A stretch of DNA of 64,000 bases. Source: Bacillus sp. FJAT-42315 (GTDB lineage Bacteria > Bacillota > Bacilli > Bacillales > Domibacillaceae). Location of the stretch: contig NZ_KZ454941.1 of the NCBI RefSeq assembly GCF_002797375.1, forward strand, positions 1,192,493 through 1,256,492, read 5' to 3'. The notes beneath the pieces are model-generated. The model ran no database searches. It saw only the letters and a list, made by a program, of their open reading frames with translations, and had not been told where the DNA came from. This document shows positions 26,337 through 35,806 of this stretch, in pieces. Each line of letters starts with the position of its first letter. Position 1 is the stretch's first letter. The position numbers were made by a program, and so were the translations under genes.

Positions 26337-27727
26337 AAAAATTATGGGGAGGGCGCTTCCAAAAGTCAGCTGAACAATGGGTAGATGAGTTTGGAGCATC
26401 CATCCACTTTGATCAAGAGCTAGTGTTCGAAGACTTAGAAGGAAGTATCGCACACGTCACAATGCTTGGTGAAACAGGCATTTTAACGAAAGAGGAAGCG
26501 GATCAAATCATGGGCGGCCTTGAAGCTTTAAAGGAGAAAGCTTCAAAAGGTGAATTAGCTTTTTCGGTTGCCCAAGAGGACATCCATTTAAATTTAGAGA
26601 AATTCTTGATCGAGGAAATTGGAGCGGTCGGTGGTAAGCTTCACACTGGCCGTAGCCGTAACGATCAAGTAGCCACTGATATGCATTTGTACTTGAAGAA
26701 GCAAGTCAAGCTGATCATTGGTTTAATTGAAGCGTTTCAAGAAGCAATTGTGGAGAAAGCTGAGACACATGTGGAAACACTTGCTCCTGGCTACACCCAT
26801 TTGCAAAGAGCACAGCCGATTTCATTCGGCCACCACTTAATGGCATATTTCTGGATGCTGCAAAGAGATAAGGAGCGTTTTCAAGAGGGGTTAAAACGGA
26901 CGGACGTCTCGCCTTTAGGCGCAGGTGCTCTTGCCGGAACGACTTTCCCGATTGATCGTGAACTATCAGCTAAGTTGCTTGGTTTTTCAGGAGTATATGC
27001 GAACAGTATGGATGCGGTCAGTGATCGGGATTTCATTCTTGAATTTTTAAGTGCTTCTTCCATTTTAATGATGCATATGTCTCGCTTGGCAGAAGAGATG
27101 ATTCTTTGGTCGAGCCAAGAGTTTCAATTTATTGAAATGGATGATGCGTTCTCTACTGGATCAAGCATCATGCCTCAGAAGAAAAATCCTGATATGGCAG
27201 AATTGATCCGTGGAAAAACAGGCCGAGTGTATGGCAATTTGTTCAGCTTGTTAACGGTATTAAAAGGTTTACCGCTTGCTTATAACAAAGATATGCAAGA
27301 GGACAAGGAAGGTATGTTCGATACAGTACATACGATTATCGGTTCCTTGAAAATTTTTGCAGGGATGGTTCAAACAATGAAGGTGAATGAGGACCGCTTA
27401 GGAGAAGCAGTCCACAATGATTTCTCCAATGCTACGGAGCTGGCTGATTACTTAGCATCAAAAGGCATTCCATTCCGCGAAGCACACGAAATAGTTGGAA
27501 AACTAGTGCTTCACTGCATCCAAAATCAATGCTATCTCGCTGACCTGTCTTTAGAGAAGCTAAAGACTGCGTCTGAGGTCATTGAAGAAGACATTTATCA
27601 AGTGCTGTCACCATATGAAGCCGTCAAAAGAAGGAAGTCTTTAGGCGGTACTGGATTCGACCAAGTCCAGCTCCAAATCAGTGCGGCAAAAGACTTGATC
27701 TATGCTAAACAAGCCCTTAAGGAGTAA
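26333..27727 (+). CDS. argH: Argininosuccinate lyase
   Basis: Splits argininosuccinate into arginine and fumarate. The fumarase/aspartase superfamily signature [12 protein letters not shown] is present in the middle of the protein, with [12 protein letters not shown] and [17 protein letters not shown]. The ATG at 26333 ([12 protein letters not shown]) overlaps the argG stop and matches the family N-terminus. An upstream in-frame start at 26273 lies inside argG and is unlikely. The 464 residues are full length. A strong terminator includes the stop codon. Confidence 0.98.
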   Translation: MKKLWGGRFQKSAEQWVDEFGASIHFDQELVFEDLEGSIAHVTMLGETGILTKEEADQIMGGLEALKEKASKGELAFSVAQEDIHLNLEKFLIEEIGAVGGKLHTGRSRNDQVATDMHLYLKKQVKLIIGLIEAFQEAIVEKAETHVETLAPGYTHLQRAQPISFGHHLMAYFWMLQRDKERFQEGLKRTDVSPLGAGALAGTTFPIDRELSAKLLGFSGVYANSMDAVSDRDFILEFLSASSILMMHMSRLAEEMILWSSQEFQFIEMDDAFSTGSSIMPQKKNPDMAELIRGKTGRVYGNLFSLLTVLKGLPLAYNKDMQEDKEGMFDTVHTIIGSLKIFAGMVQTMKVNEDRLGEAVHNDFSNATELADYLASKGIPFREAHEIVGKLVLHCIQNQCYLADLSLEKLKTASEVIEEDIYQVLSPYEAVKRRKSLGGTGFDQVQLQISAAKDLIYAKQALKE

Positions 27728-27741
27728 GGGCTTGTTTTTTT
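27707..27741. terminator. Bidirectional terminator after argH
   Basis: AACAAGCCCTTA / TAAGGGCTTGTT followed by TTTTT; the stop codon of argH lies within the hairpin. It also faces the end of the convergent SLH gene. Confidence 0.9.
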
Positions 27742-27745
27742 GCTC

Positions 27746-29941
27746 TTATTTTTCTAATTTATCAAGCATAATGGAAAGAACTTTCGCTGATTGCGCGCGA
27801 GTAGATGGTTCTTTCGGTCCGAATTCACCGTTTGTTTTTCCTTCCATGATTCCTAGACGTGAAGCTTTCTGAACGAATGCTTTGGCGTAAGTGTTAATTT
27901 TTCCAGCATCCTTGAAATCTTCAAACGGGCCATTTATTGGTTTCCCGCCTTTAGATTCGTAAGCTCGAACCGACATCGCCGCCATTTGTTCACGAGTGAT
28001 CGACTCATATGGTGCAAAGGTAGTAGCTGTTTCTCCGTTGATAATGCCTGCTTCAAAAGCGGCTTGAACATCTTTGGCTGCCCAAGCGGGAACATCTTTG
28101 AATGTCGTTTTGTTGGATGAAGGCTTCAAGTCCAGTGCTCTGCTTAGCATTGCAACATATTGAATACGAGTGACCGTTTCTCCTGGTGCAAAGGTTGTCT
28201 TTGTTTTTCCTTGAATGATATTCTTTTCGTATAAATCAAGGATGTATGAATAAGACCAATGATCTTGATCTACATCTTTAAAAGGAAGTAGTTTATTCGT
28301 TTGCTTTGTTCCTAATTCATAAACAGCCACTGTACCTGATACTTCATGAGTCGCCATTAATAAAGGTTGACCCGTTGGACTTTTGTCCGCGGCAATAAAT
28401 TGAAGTCCTTCCGGTGACACATCACCTTTCACATCCGCGCTAAAGTCGCGGCTTGAGACCATCGTCACAAACTTGGATTGTTTTGGATTAGTAATATCAT
28501 AGACCATAATGGCACTTTGGCGTTCAAGAGCGACAAAAGCATAATTTTTGCCATCGATACTTCCTTTTACGACGGTTTCTGGCTCAGGTCCTTTGGCGGA
28601 GCTTCGTTTGTCAAAAGCGATTTCATCATTTGTTGTGTTAAAGTATTCAGGTTGAGCTTTAGCGATGATCGTTTCAAACTGAGAGCCGCTGTCAAATACG
28701 AGCTCCATCGTTTCAGCGTCAAAAATGGAGAAGCTACGAGCTCCATATGTATGAAGAGATTCATACGTTCCGTTCACTTTTCCGTTCTCTGTCGTAATGT
28801 TCGTATCCGCTAATTGATCAAGTAATCCATCGGCAGTCAGTTTGTCTAGTTCTTCCTGTGTATAGCCTTGATAATGCTTGGCATCTAACTTGATTTCTTT
28901 TTGAATATCTTTAATTTTCGCTTCCTCTGAGTACGCCGCATAGTCGCGAGCATCGCCTTCATTTGGAGTTAAAATATATGTTTTCCCACCTGTTGTGTAG
29001 ACATCGATTGCGTCTGGCATATAGTAACCTAACAATGGAAGCTTCTCGATATTGATCTTTTTATCTTTTTTTCCATCGAGCTCATTTCCAGCTATCGAGT
29101 GATCTTTCACACCAAGTCCTTTTACATTAACAATTTTATTTGCTTCAAGGTCGATCGTAGCAATGGCATTATTTTCTTGGAGGGAAACGAACGCTTTTTT
29201 GCTATCTGCTGTCACCGAAATATATTCTGGCTCTAACTGTTGAAGGACCGTTCCTTTAGAGCCGACACGAACTTGATCATCCAATGGCACGTTAGTAAAT
29301 GTTAATGTTTTAGCTGTCAATGTTTCGTTCTTTTTTACCCCTTTAGAAATATCAATCATGGAAATCGAGCCTTCAGGATCAACCGAATAATCATCGTTCG
29401 GTTCGCCTTCATTAGCAACGAGCACCTTTTGACCGTCCGGTGTAAATGTCACCATATCCGGCAAAGCACCGACTTGGACTTTCGTTAAAAATTCCCCTTG
29501 TTTCGTTAAGAAAACGATAAATCCTGGATCGGTTTTCGGATCGCTTACAACTGATAAAGCAACAATATCTTTCGTAGGATGGACAGCTACACTTGTAATA
29601 TCCTTTGCTTGCTCAATTCCAAAGTCTTTCACCAAAATTCTTTTCTTTGATGGGATATTTTGAAATGAATCCGATTTCAGATTTCCAAAAGAAAGAATAT
29701 CTAAACCAGATTTGGCTCCATTTGTGACAAATGCTTGTTTAGACTCGGTGTCATAAGCAAGTATTTCTGTCCCACCTTCACCTGCAAGGCTGTCGTATTG
29801 GGCAATTTGCTGTACCGGAAAACCTTCTCCTTCATATTGATAAAATGGCGGTGCTTCTGCCATGGCATTGTACGGAGCACCGCTAGTAAATAATAGTCCC
29901 GTGGCAGCGATTCCAGCGATCATCGTCTTCTTAAAGTTCAC
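27746..29941 (-). CDS. Exported choice-of-anchor I protein with three SLH domains
   Basis: A 731-residue surface protein. The signal peptide (KKTMIAGIAATGLLFTSG, cleavage probably after AMA) is followed by a large beta-propeller-like region with repeated tags such as VAVHPTKDIVALSVV, VTFTPDGQKVLVANEGEPND and ITPNEGDARDY-type strings (here LTPNEGDARDY). This matches the choice-of-anchor I family, seen in some extracellular phosphatases or esterases. Three C-terminal SLH domains (beginning PFKDVDQDHW, FKDVPAWAAKD and FEDFKDAGK) bind pyruvylated cell-wall polymer. The start is GTG after AAGGGGGA. The substrate is unknown. It lies between argGH and a stress gene, and is accessory compared with its neighbours. 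Confidence 0.88.
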   Translation of the reverse strand: MNFKKTMIAGIAATGLLFTSGAPYNAMAEAPPFYQYEGEGFPVQQIAQYDSLAGEGGTEILAYDTESKQAFVTNGAKSGLDILSFGNLKSDSFQNIPSKKRILVKDFGIEQAKDITSVAVHPTKDIVALSVVSDPKTDPGFIVFLTKQGEFLTKVQVGALPDMVTFTPDGQKVLVANEGEPNDDYSVDPEGSISMIDISKGVKKNETLTAKTLTFTNVPLDDQVRVGSKGTVLQQLEPEYISVTADSKKAFVSLQENNAIATIDLEANKIVNVKGLGVKDHSIAGNELDGKKDKKINIEKLPLLGYYMPDAIDVYTTGGKTYILTPNEGDARDYAAYSEEAKIKDIQKEIKLDAKHYQGYTQEELDKLTADGLLDQLADTNITTENGKVNGTYESLHTYGARSFSIFDAETMELVFDSGSQFETIIAKAQPEYFNTTNDEIAFDKRSSAKGPEPETVVKGSIDGKNYAFVALERQSAIMVYDITNPKQSKFVTMVSSRDFSADVKGDVSPEGLQFIAADKSPTGQPLLMATHEVSGTVAVYELGTKQTNKLLPFKDVDQDHWSYSYILDLYEKNIIQGKTKTTFAPGETVTRIQYVAMLSRALDLKPSSNKTTFKDVPAWAAKDVQAAFEAGIINGETATTFAPYESITREQMAAMSVRAYESKGGKPINGPFEDFKDAGKINTYAKAFVQKASRLGIMEGKTNGEFGPKEPSTRAQSAKVLSIMLDKLEK

Positions 29942-30115
29942 AAAAAATCCCCCTTGTGGAATAATCTATCAATCTTTAATTTTACTTGTAGATTGTAAAA
30001 TAATAGTTAAGTAGATGTTAATAAGTGTAAAAACGGAAGGGGTAACAAGAGGGGTATGTTACTTCTGGTTTGAATATTCACCTGTTTTTGTTATATTTTT
30101 CAAGGGGGAATCAAT

Positions 30116-30214
30116 GTGAAAAAATCAAGACGGAAGAATTTAAAGGTATATTTGATGATGATCGGAGGAACAGTGATCGCGTTCGTTTTTTTTCTTGCTT
30201 GCCTTGCATTATAG
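30116..30214 (+). CDS. Putative 32-residue single-pass membrane protein
   Basis: A short frame beginning with GTG, preceded by a strong ribosome site (CAAGGGGGAATCAAT). It has a basic N-terminus (KKSRRKNLKVYLMM) and a hydrophobic helix (IGGTVIAFVFFLACLAL) that ends at the stop, the form of a tail-anchored small membrane peptide. TTGAAT (30070) and TATATT with a 16-base spacer lie upstream, which would give a very short leader. I do not recognise it. A longer overlapping frame (30070-30282) has no such features. Real small proteins and chance frames are hard to tell apart at this size. Confidence 0.42.
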   Translation: MKKSRRKNLKVYLMMIGGTVIAFVFFLACLAL

Positions 30215-30321
30215 TTAATGGAGAACATTATAAGGTTGTTGAAAAAGTAGAGATGAATACTCTGCATAAGTATTTTGAATAGGGAAGCATGGCGGAATAT
30301 TAACATTCTTTAACATAGTCA

Positions 30322-30357
30322 AAAATAAAAACCTGCCCCAAAATCTTGAGGCAGGTC
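30322..30357 (-). terminator. Terminator of the universal stress protein gene
   Basis: On the minus strand ACCTGCCTCA / TGGGGCAGGT is followed by TTTTTATTTTT. Confidence 0.85.
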
Positions 30358-30363
30358 TTGAAA

Positions 30364-30813
30364 TTATTCGCCTTTGTCTGTGCGAACAACTAACACGTCG
30401 CAACGAGCAGCGCGAGTGATATGTTCAGATACACTTCCGATTAAGAAGCGCTCCATTGCATTTAGTCCAGTCGCTCCACAAACGATTAAGTCAGCTTCGA
30501 CTTTTTTTGCTACGTCTTTAGGAATGATAACTTTAGGTGAGCCGTATTCAACAAATGTGTTAACAGTCTTCACTCCAGCTTTGTCAGCTTCAGTTTTGTA
30601 CTCTTCTAATAGGTCGTTACCATATTTAGAAGCACGTTCAGCGATTGAACGATCATAAGCTTCAATGGCCGCAAATGAACGAGTATCAATAACATGTACT
30701 AAGTTTAATGTTGCCTCATTTCGTTTTGCAATCTCGATTGATTTTTTAAAGCACCATTCTGCTTCTTTAGAACCGTCAACAGCTACAAGAATATGTTCAT
30801 ATTTCATACCCAT
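30364..30813 (-). CDS. Universal stress protein, UspA family
   Basis: A 149-residue ATP-binding stress protein. The Rossmann-like fold opens with HILVAVDGSKEAEWCFKKSI. The nucleotide signature G-2x-G-9x-G-S is seen in GATGLNAMERFLIGSVSEHI near the C-terminus, so it is likely an ATP-binding member. It is monocistronic, with a purine-rich site AAGGGGGAATGACC before the ATG. The physiological role of single-domain Bacillus members is not defined. It is adjacent to but not clearly co-transcribed with the M24 peptidase upstream. Confidence 0.94.
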   Translation of the reverse strand: MGMKYEHILVAVDGSKEAEWCFKKSIEIAKRNEATLNLVHVIDTRSFAAIEAYDRSIAERASKYGNDLLEEYKTEADKAGVKTVNTFVEYGSPKVIIPKDVAKKVEADLIVCGATGLNAMERFLIGSVSEHITRAARCDVLVVRTDKGE

Positions 30814-30895
30814 TGGTCATTCCCCCTTATAATTGTATTGTACAACAATTATAGCATTCTATCAGTAAAATTTTACTTGTAAATGTGAAGTTTTC

Positions 30896-31990
30896 CTAAA
30901 CAAATAATAAGTTTTTAGGGAAGGTAGTTAATGTTTGGCTTCCGGTACTTGTTACATAAATATCGTCTTCAATGCGAACTCCAGCGACACCGGGAACATA
31001 AATGCCTGGCTCAATCGTGAACACCATGCCTTCTTGAAGAACGAGCTCGTTTGTTTCGGTGATGCTTGGGAACTCATGTACGCTAATACCTAGTCCATGA
31101 CCGAGGCGGTGCGGGAAGTAGTCGCCATAGCCAGCATCCGCAATGATGGACCTTGCGATGAGATCAATTTCCTTTGCTGTTACCCCAGGTTTAACGGCAG
31201 CGACCGCCGCTTGTTCGGCTTTAAGTACTGTCTCGTAAATATCACGCTGTTTATCGTTGATCTCTCCGAAAGCGACCGTTCGCGTAATGTCTGAGCAATA
31301 GCCTTCATAAACAACACCGAGGTCGAATAATACTAGATCGCCTTTTTGAACTTTCGTCGCTCCAGGGATACCGTGTGGGGAAGCGGCATTTGCTCCAGTT
31401 AGCACCATCGTTGAAAAGGACATTTCCGAGATGCCTTTTTTCTTCATTTCAAATTCAATTTCTGCTAAAATTTCAAGCTCGGATTTACCTTCTTGAATCG
31501 CTTCGGTTCCGACTTGAATCGCGTAGTCAGCGTACTCGGCTGCTTTTTTCAAATGAGCTAATTCTTGTTCATCTTTAATCATTCGTAGCTGTTCAAGTTT
31601 AGCTTCCGCTGAAACGAAGGCGATAGAAGGGAAGCGTGCAGCCAATTCTTCATAGCGCTCCACGTTCATGTGCTGCTTTTCGACAGCTATACGTGAAACT
31701 TCATTGAGTCGACTGTTTACTCGGGATTGAATCATTTCCCATGGGTTTTCGATATCGGTATAGCCAACGACTTCGTATGCCCAGCCGCTGTTTTTTGCAT
31801 CAGTCACTTCCATTTTAGGACACACTAGAAAGGGCTCTGCTTCTTGAAAGACAGCGACACCGAGCAGGCGCTCATGGGGGTCGCTTCTAAAGCCTGTTAA
31901 ATAAAAAACATTTTCAGTAGAAGTAATAAAGGAAAAAGGAATACCCTCTGTTTTCATCCAATCCATTAATTTTGTTAATCGTTCATTCAT
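30896..31990 (-). CDS. pepQ: Xaa-Pro dipeptidase/aminopeptidase, M24B family
   Basis: Metallopeptidase that cleaves dipeptides or N-terminal residues before proline. The N-terminal creatinase-like domain (RLTKLMDWMKTEGIPFSF) is followed by the pita-bread catalytic domain with the five metal ligands: two aspartates in LVLFDLGVVYEGYCSDITRT, histidine in HRLGHGLGISVHEFP, and glutamates in FTIEPGIYVPG and VRIEDDIYV. The 364 residues match PepQ-like enzymes of Bacillus. AGGAGGCAATCAAC precedes the ATG. Whether it acts only on dipeptides cannot be decided from the sequence. Confidence 0.92.
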   Translation of the reverse strand: MNERLTKLMDWMKTEGIPFSFITSTENVFYLTGFRSDPHERLLGVAVFQEAEPFLVCPKMEVTDAKNSGWAYEVVGYTDIENPWEMIQSRVNSRLNEVSRIAVEKQHMNVERYEELAARFPSIAFVSAEAKLEQLRMIKDEQELAHLKKAAEYADYAIQVGTEAIQEGKSELEILAEIEFEMKKKGISEMSFSTMVLTGANAASPHGIPGATKVQKGDLVLFDLGVVYEGYCSDITRTVAFGEINDKQRDIYETVLKAEQAAVAAVKPGVTAKEIDLIARSIIADAGYGDYFPHRLGHGLGISVHEFPSITETNELVLQEGMVFTIEPGIYVPGVAGVRIEDDIYVTSTGSQTLTTFPKNLLFV

Positions 31991-32127
31991 GTTGATTGCC
32001 TCCTAACAAGAGAAAATTATTTCAATAAAAGTTTATCATTTAACATTAAAGGAAAAAAGGAAAAGGGATTGTTGAGACGAATAGATAATTAGTAAGGTGA
32101 TATTTTGTGTGAAAGGGGTTTGTACTA

Positions 32128-32808
32128 GTGAAAGTATCTTATCATGGACATTCAATTGTAAAAGTAGAGACGAAAGACAAAGTAATTTTAATCGATCCGT
32201 TCATTACTGGAAATGGACTAACCGATTTAAAGGTAGAAGAGGAGCATCCAGATGTCATCGTTTTAACGCATGGTCACGGTGATCATGTTGGTGATACAGT
32301 AGAGTTAGCGAAGAAGAGTGGGGCTTTAGTCATTGCGGTGAATGAATTAGCTGTATATTTAGCTCATCAAGGGGTGAACACGCACCCAATGCATATCGGT
32401 GGTAGCTTTGAATTTGACTTTGGTAAGGTGAAATTCACACCAGCATTTCACGGATCTGGGTTGCAACAGCCAGACGGCACATTTCTTTATATGGGCATGC
32501 CGGCTGGTGTGTTGTTAATGATCGAAGGAAAAACGATTTATCATGCGGGAGACACGGGGCTATTCTCTGATATGAAATTAATTGGCGAACGTCATCCAAT
32601 TGACCTTGCTTTCTTGCCAATTGGCGATAATTTCACGATGGGACCGGAAGACGCTGCAGTTGCTGCTCAGTTTTTACAGGCGAAGCAAGTCGTTCCGGTC
32701 CATTTCAACACGTTCCCACCAATTAAGCAAAATCCTCACACTTTTATTGAGCAGCTTGAAGCGAACAATGGTCTCGTATTAGAGCCAGGTGAAGTGATCG
32801 AGTTGTAA
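32128..32808 (+). CDS. ytkL: UPF0173 metal-dependent hydrolase YtkL
   Basis: A 226-residue metallo-beta-lactamase-fold protein. It starts [18 protein letters not shown], with the metal motif [12 protein letters not shown] near residue 49, then [11 protein letters not shown] and the C-terminal [15 protein letters not shown] histidine. The UPF0173 family has no firmly known substrate. The start is GTG after GAAAGGGG. It lies upstream of ytoI in the same order as in B. subtilis. Repeat copy 2 lies between them, and no conventional terminator is seen, so the repeat's hairpins may affect read-through. Confidence 0.93.
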   Translation: MKVSYHGHSIVKVETKDKVILIDPFITGNGLTDLKVEEEHPDVIVLTHGHGDHVGDTVELAKKSGALVIAVNELAVYLAHQGVNTHPMHIGGSFEFDFGKVKFTPAFHGSGLQQPDGTFLYMGMPAGVLLMIEGKTIYHAGDTGLFSDMKLIGERHPIDLAFLPIGDNFTMGPEDAAVAAQFLQAKQVVPVHFNTFPPIKQNPHTFIEQLEANNGLVLEPGEVIEL

Positions 32809-32853
32809 TTATCTAGAAGAAAATTGTCTCATAAAGGAGATGAATCCATTTAT

Positions 32854-33005
32854 CCCGCATTAACGGGCTGTAAGACCCCCCACCTCAACATGGCAGAAAG
32901 AAGCGCAAAGATGTAGGTGGGGGATCAACAGCCCGTAAGTGCCCGATTGGTTCAACTAACACTCAGTGGGGATGAAGACCCCCCACTGAGTGAAGTTTCA
33001 CTTTA
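32854..33005 (+). repeat. Dispersed two-hairpin repeat, copy 2
   Basis: Same layout and orientation as copy 1: CCCGCATTAACGGGCTGTAA, long hairpin with CCCCCACCT / AGGTGGGGG inside CGGGCTGT / ACAGCCCG, GGTTCAACTAAC, second hairpin ACTCAGTGGGG / CCCCACTGAGT, and TGAAGTTTCACTTTA. Changes against copy 1 occur on both sides of stems. The left flank is TTTAT, a target type used by IS200/IS605 transposases. Confidence 0.88.
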
Positions 33006-33104
33006 TGGGACGATTTTTTTCTCTCTTCTAAATATTCTCCCGAAAATTGAATCCAGCCCCTTTTCATCTTATAATAACTGTATTAGAGGATCGGAAAGGA
33101 ACAG

Positions 33105-34424
33105 GTGAAACAGTTGATAACGAAACACGAACAAATTTTACAATATATTGAAGGTTTGCCGATTGGTGAGAAAATATCGGTTAGGCAAATTGCGAAAGCA
33201 CTTTCCGTCAGTGAAGGCACGGCTTATCGCGCTATTAAAGATGCGGAAACGAAAGGGTTAGTATCTGCGATTGAACGAGTGGGCACGATTCGGATAGAGC
33301 AGAAGAAAAAAGAAAATATTGAAAAGCTGACATTTGCGGAAGTCGTGAAAATTATCGACGGACAGGTGCTCGGTGGTCGAGCAGGGCTTCATAAAACGTT
33401 AAATAAATTTGTGATCGGTGCGATGAAGCTTGAGGCGATGATGAGATACACAGGTCCAGGTAATTTATTAATCGTCGGTAATCGAACGCAAGCTCATGAG
33501 CACGCGTTACAAGCAGGAGCCGCGGTGTTAATCACCGGTGGGTTTGATACGGAAGAGGACGTAAAGAGGTTAGCCGATGAGCTTGAGCTTCCCGTCATCT
33601 CTACTAGCTATGATACATTCACAGTTGCAACGATGATTAACCGAGCGATTTATGATCAATTAATTAAGAAAGAGATTGTGCTTGTCGGTGATATTTTGAC
33701 TGTTTTTGATCAAACAGTAGCCTTATCTGTTCATGATACAGTCAATGATTGGCTAGAAAAAAATAGAGAAACGCTGCATAGTCGTTTTCCGGTGATTGAT
33801 GATCAGTTGAAGGTACAAGGGATGGTCACTGCGAAGGATATTATGGGACAGGAAAAAGACTGGCCAATCGAAAAGGTGATGACGAAGAATCCGATCACCG
33901 TTAGCATGAAAACAAGTGTCGCTTCTGCTTCTCATATTATGATTTGGGAAGGGATTGAGCTCTTGCCGGTTGTCGATGACCACAATCGAATTCAAGGAAT
34001 TATAAGTAGGCAAGATGTGTTAAAGGCGTTACAAATGACGCAACGCCAACCACAAATGGGTGAAACATTAAATGATACGATCACAAACCAGATCGATTTA
34101 TCAGGTAAAGGCCAAAATGTATACACATTCGAAGTAACGCCACAAATGACGAATCAACTGGGAACGATTTCTTACGGTGTATTCACTACACTTGTGACAG
34201 AAGCGGCCAACCAAGCGATGCGGGCTCAGAAAAAAGGTGATTTAGTCATTGAGAATATCACGATTTACTTTATCAAGCCTGTTCAAATGGAAAGTATGTT
34301 AGAAATTCATCCAAAAGTACTAGAAGTTGGACGGAAGTTTGGGAAGGTCGATGTAGAAGTGTTTAATAATGGTATTCTTGTGGGGAAGGCTTTAATGATG
34401 TGTCAAGTAATTGAGCGCAATTAA
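33105..34424 (+). CDS. ytoI: HTH-DRTGG-CBS-thioesterase-fold regulator YtoI
   Basis: A 439-residue multidomain protein. In order: a winged HTH of DeoR/GntR type (ISVRQIAKALSVSEGTAYRA, about residues 24-43), a DRTGG domain (FVIGAMKLEAMMRYTGPGNL onward, ~100-185), a CBS pair (VQGMVTAKDIMGQ and IQGIISRQDVLKALQM) and a C-terminal hot-dog thioesterase-like domain (EVTPQMTNQLGTISYGVF). This is the YtoI architecture. It probably senses an adenine nucleotide and a CoA ester or fatty acyl ligand and controls transcription, but its targets are not known. GGAAAGGAACAG precedes the GTG start. Confidence 0.93.
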   Translation: MKQLITKHEQILQYIEGLPIGEKISVRQIAKALSVSEGTAYRAIKDAETKGLVSAIERVGTIRIEQKKKENIEKLTFAEVVKIIDGQVLGGRAGLHKTLNKFVIGAMKLEAMMRYTGPGNLLIVGNRTQAHEHALQAGAAVLITGGFDTEEDVKRLADELELPVISTSYDTFTVATMINRAIYDQLIKKEIVLVGDILTVFDQTVALSVHDTVNDWLEKNRETLHSRFPVIDDQLKVQGMVTAKDIMGQEKDWPIEKVMTKNPITVSMKTSVASASHIMIWEGIELLPVVDDHNRIQGIISRQDVLKALQMTQRQPQMGETLNDTITNQIDLSGKGQNVYTFEVTPQMTNQLGTISYGVFTTLVTEAANQAMRAQKKGDLVIENITIYFIKPVQMESMLEIHPKVLEVGRKFGKVDVEVFNNGILVGKALMMCQVIERN

Positions 34425-34452
34425 AACACCACTCCAGTTTAGGAGCGGTGTT
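34425..34452. terminator. Hairpin between convergent ytoI and ytpI
   Basis: AACACCACTCC / GGAGCGGTGTT with one mismatch and a 6-nt loop. It lacks a long T tract, so termination is likely weak. Confidence 0.5.
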
Positions 34453-34459
34453 GGAGTGG

Positions 34460-34762
34460 TTAATGATTAAGTTCTTCTGCTTCTTTGCGAGCATACGGTA
34501 GGAAGTGGCGATAGGCTTTCGCACCGGCCCATACACTACCAAAACCGACAAGGATAAATAAAGCGGCTACGATATAAGAAACCGTCGTTTGTTGAATGAA
34601 CAGCGTGTTAATTCCGAAGCAGCCGACACAAAGGCCAAGAGCCATACTAGATTTAGCTGATACCCATTTTCTTTCCATCGGTCGTCGGCTTCTCACATAT
34701 TGCACTTTATACATGATATAGAAAGAGAATGATAAAACAATAATAAACACTAAAACAGGCAT
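34460..34762 (-). CDS. ytpI: YtpI-like membrane protein
   Basis: A 100-residue protein with three hydrophobic segments (VLVFIIVLSFSFYIMYKV, ALGLCVGCFGINTLFI, VSYIVAALFILVGFGSVW) joined by basic loops. The sequence fits the YtpI family of Bacillaceae, and it occurs at the same place in B. subtilis between ytoI and nrnA. The function is unknown. AGGAAATCAC precedes the ATG. The gene is transcribed against its neighbours. Confidence 0.85.
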   Translation of the reverse strand: MPVLVFIIVLSFSFYIMYKVQYVRSRRPMERKWVSAKSSMALGLCVGCFGINTLFIQQTTVSYIVAALFILVGFGSVWAGAKAYRHFLPYARKEAEELNH

Positions 34763-34861
34763 GTGATTTCCTCCATATAATTCTTTGACTACTTTTCATT
34801 GTACCGAGAATAGGAGAGAAATTCTACCTCAAAAGCTTGTCTAATGCAAAGGAGAAAACAT

Positions 34862-35806
34862 ATGAAAAAACAAATCATTGAAAAAATTAAACAATATGAC
34901 ACGATTATCATTCATCGACATGTCCGTCCGGATCCAGATGCTTACGGATCACAAGGAGGACTAGCGGAAATTATTAAAGCCTCTTTTCCAGAGAAAAAGG
35001 TATATACAGTTGGAAAGGAAGAACCAACGCTTCGTTTTTTGCGCACATTGGATGTGATTGATGATGAAGTGTATCAAGGGGCTCTCGTCATCGTCTGCGA
35101 TACGGCTAACGAGGAAAGAATTTGTGATGATCGCTATAAGCTAGGAAAAGAATGGATCAAAATTGATCATCATCCGAATGAAGATGCTTACGGTGACTTA
35201 CTCTGGGTTAATACATCAGCCAGCTCCGCAAGCGAAATGATTTATGAGTTATACAAAAGTGGTCAAGAGGATGGCTTGAAAATGAATGAGGAAGCAGCGC
35301 GTTTATTGTTTGCAGGCATTGTCGGCGATACTGGGCGTTTCCTTTATCCAAGCACAACCGATCGAACGATGGAGTATGCAGGAGAATTAATTGAGTATAA
35401 ATTTGATCGCCATGAGTTATTTACTCGCATGTACGAAACAGATGAAAAAGTGGTGAAACTGCAAGGGTATATTTTACAGCATTTTCAATTGGAAGAAAGT
35501 GGTGCGGCTGTTGTCACATTGAAAAAAGAGTTGCTTGAAAAATTTGATGTGGCTCCATCCGAAGCTTCTCTGTTGGTTAGCTCTCTCGGCGAAGTAAAAG
35601 GAATGAAAGCGTGGGTCTTTTTCGTTGAAGAGGATGATCAAATTCGTGTTCGCCTTCGCTCAAAAGGTCCTGTTATTAATGAAATTGCTAAAAAATATAA
35701 TGGAGGAGGCCATCCGCTTGCTGCTGGTGCGTCCGTTTATTCTTGGGAGGAAGCCGAGCTTGTAGCGAAGGACCTCAAGCAGGTGTGTAGCACATACGAA
35801 AACTAA
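34862..35806 (+). CDS. nrnA: Oligoribonuclease / pAp phosphatase NrnA
   Basis: DHH-family enzyme (YtqI) that degrades 2-5-nt RNA and dephosphorylates 3'-phosphoadenosine 5'-phosphate. Motifs: HRHVRPDPDAYGSQGGL near residue 20, VICDTANEERICDD, the DHH triad in WIKIDHHPNEDAYG, and the DHHA1 domain with YNGGGHPLAAGAS near the C-terminus. The ATG at 34862 lies 7 bases after AAAGGAG; the in-frame ATG at 34844 precedes that site. It ends in an overlap of stop codons with the convergent ytrI (CTAA at 35803-35806), so no terminator separates them. Confidence 0.96.
   Translation: MKKQIIEKIKQYDTIIIHRHVRPDPDAYGSQGGLAEIIKASFPEKKVYTVGKEEPTLRFLRTLDVIDDEVYQGALVIVCDTANEERICDDRYKLGKEWIKIDHHPNEDAYGDLLWVNTSASSASEMIYELYKSGQEDGLKMNEEAARLLFAGIVGDTGRFLYPSTTDRTMEYAGELIEYKFDRHELFTRMYETDEKVVKLQGYILQHFQLEESGAAVVTLKKELLEKFDVAPSEASLLVSSLGEVKGMKAWVFFVEEDDQIRVRLRSKGPVINEIAKKYNGGGHPLAAGASVYSWEEAELVAKDLKQVCSTYEN

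Noticed and set aside
30070..30282. 70-residue plus-strand frame overlapping the putative small membrane peptide
   Set aside because: No ribosome site at its start, and it is Cys- and charge-scattered without a fold; the shorter GTG frame in another register is better supported.
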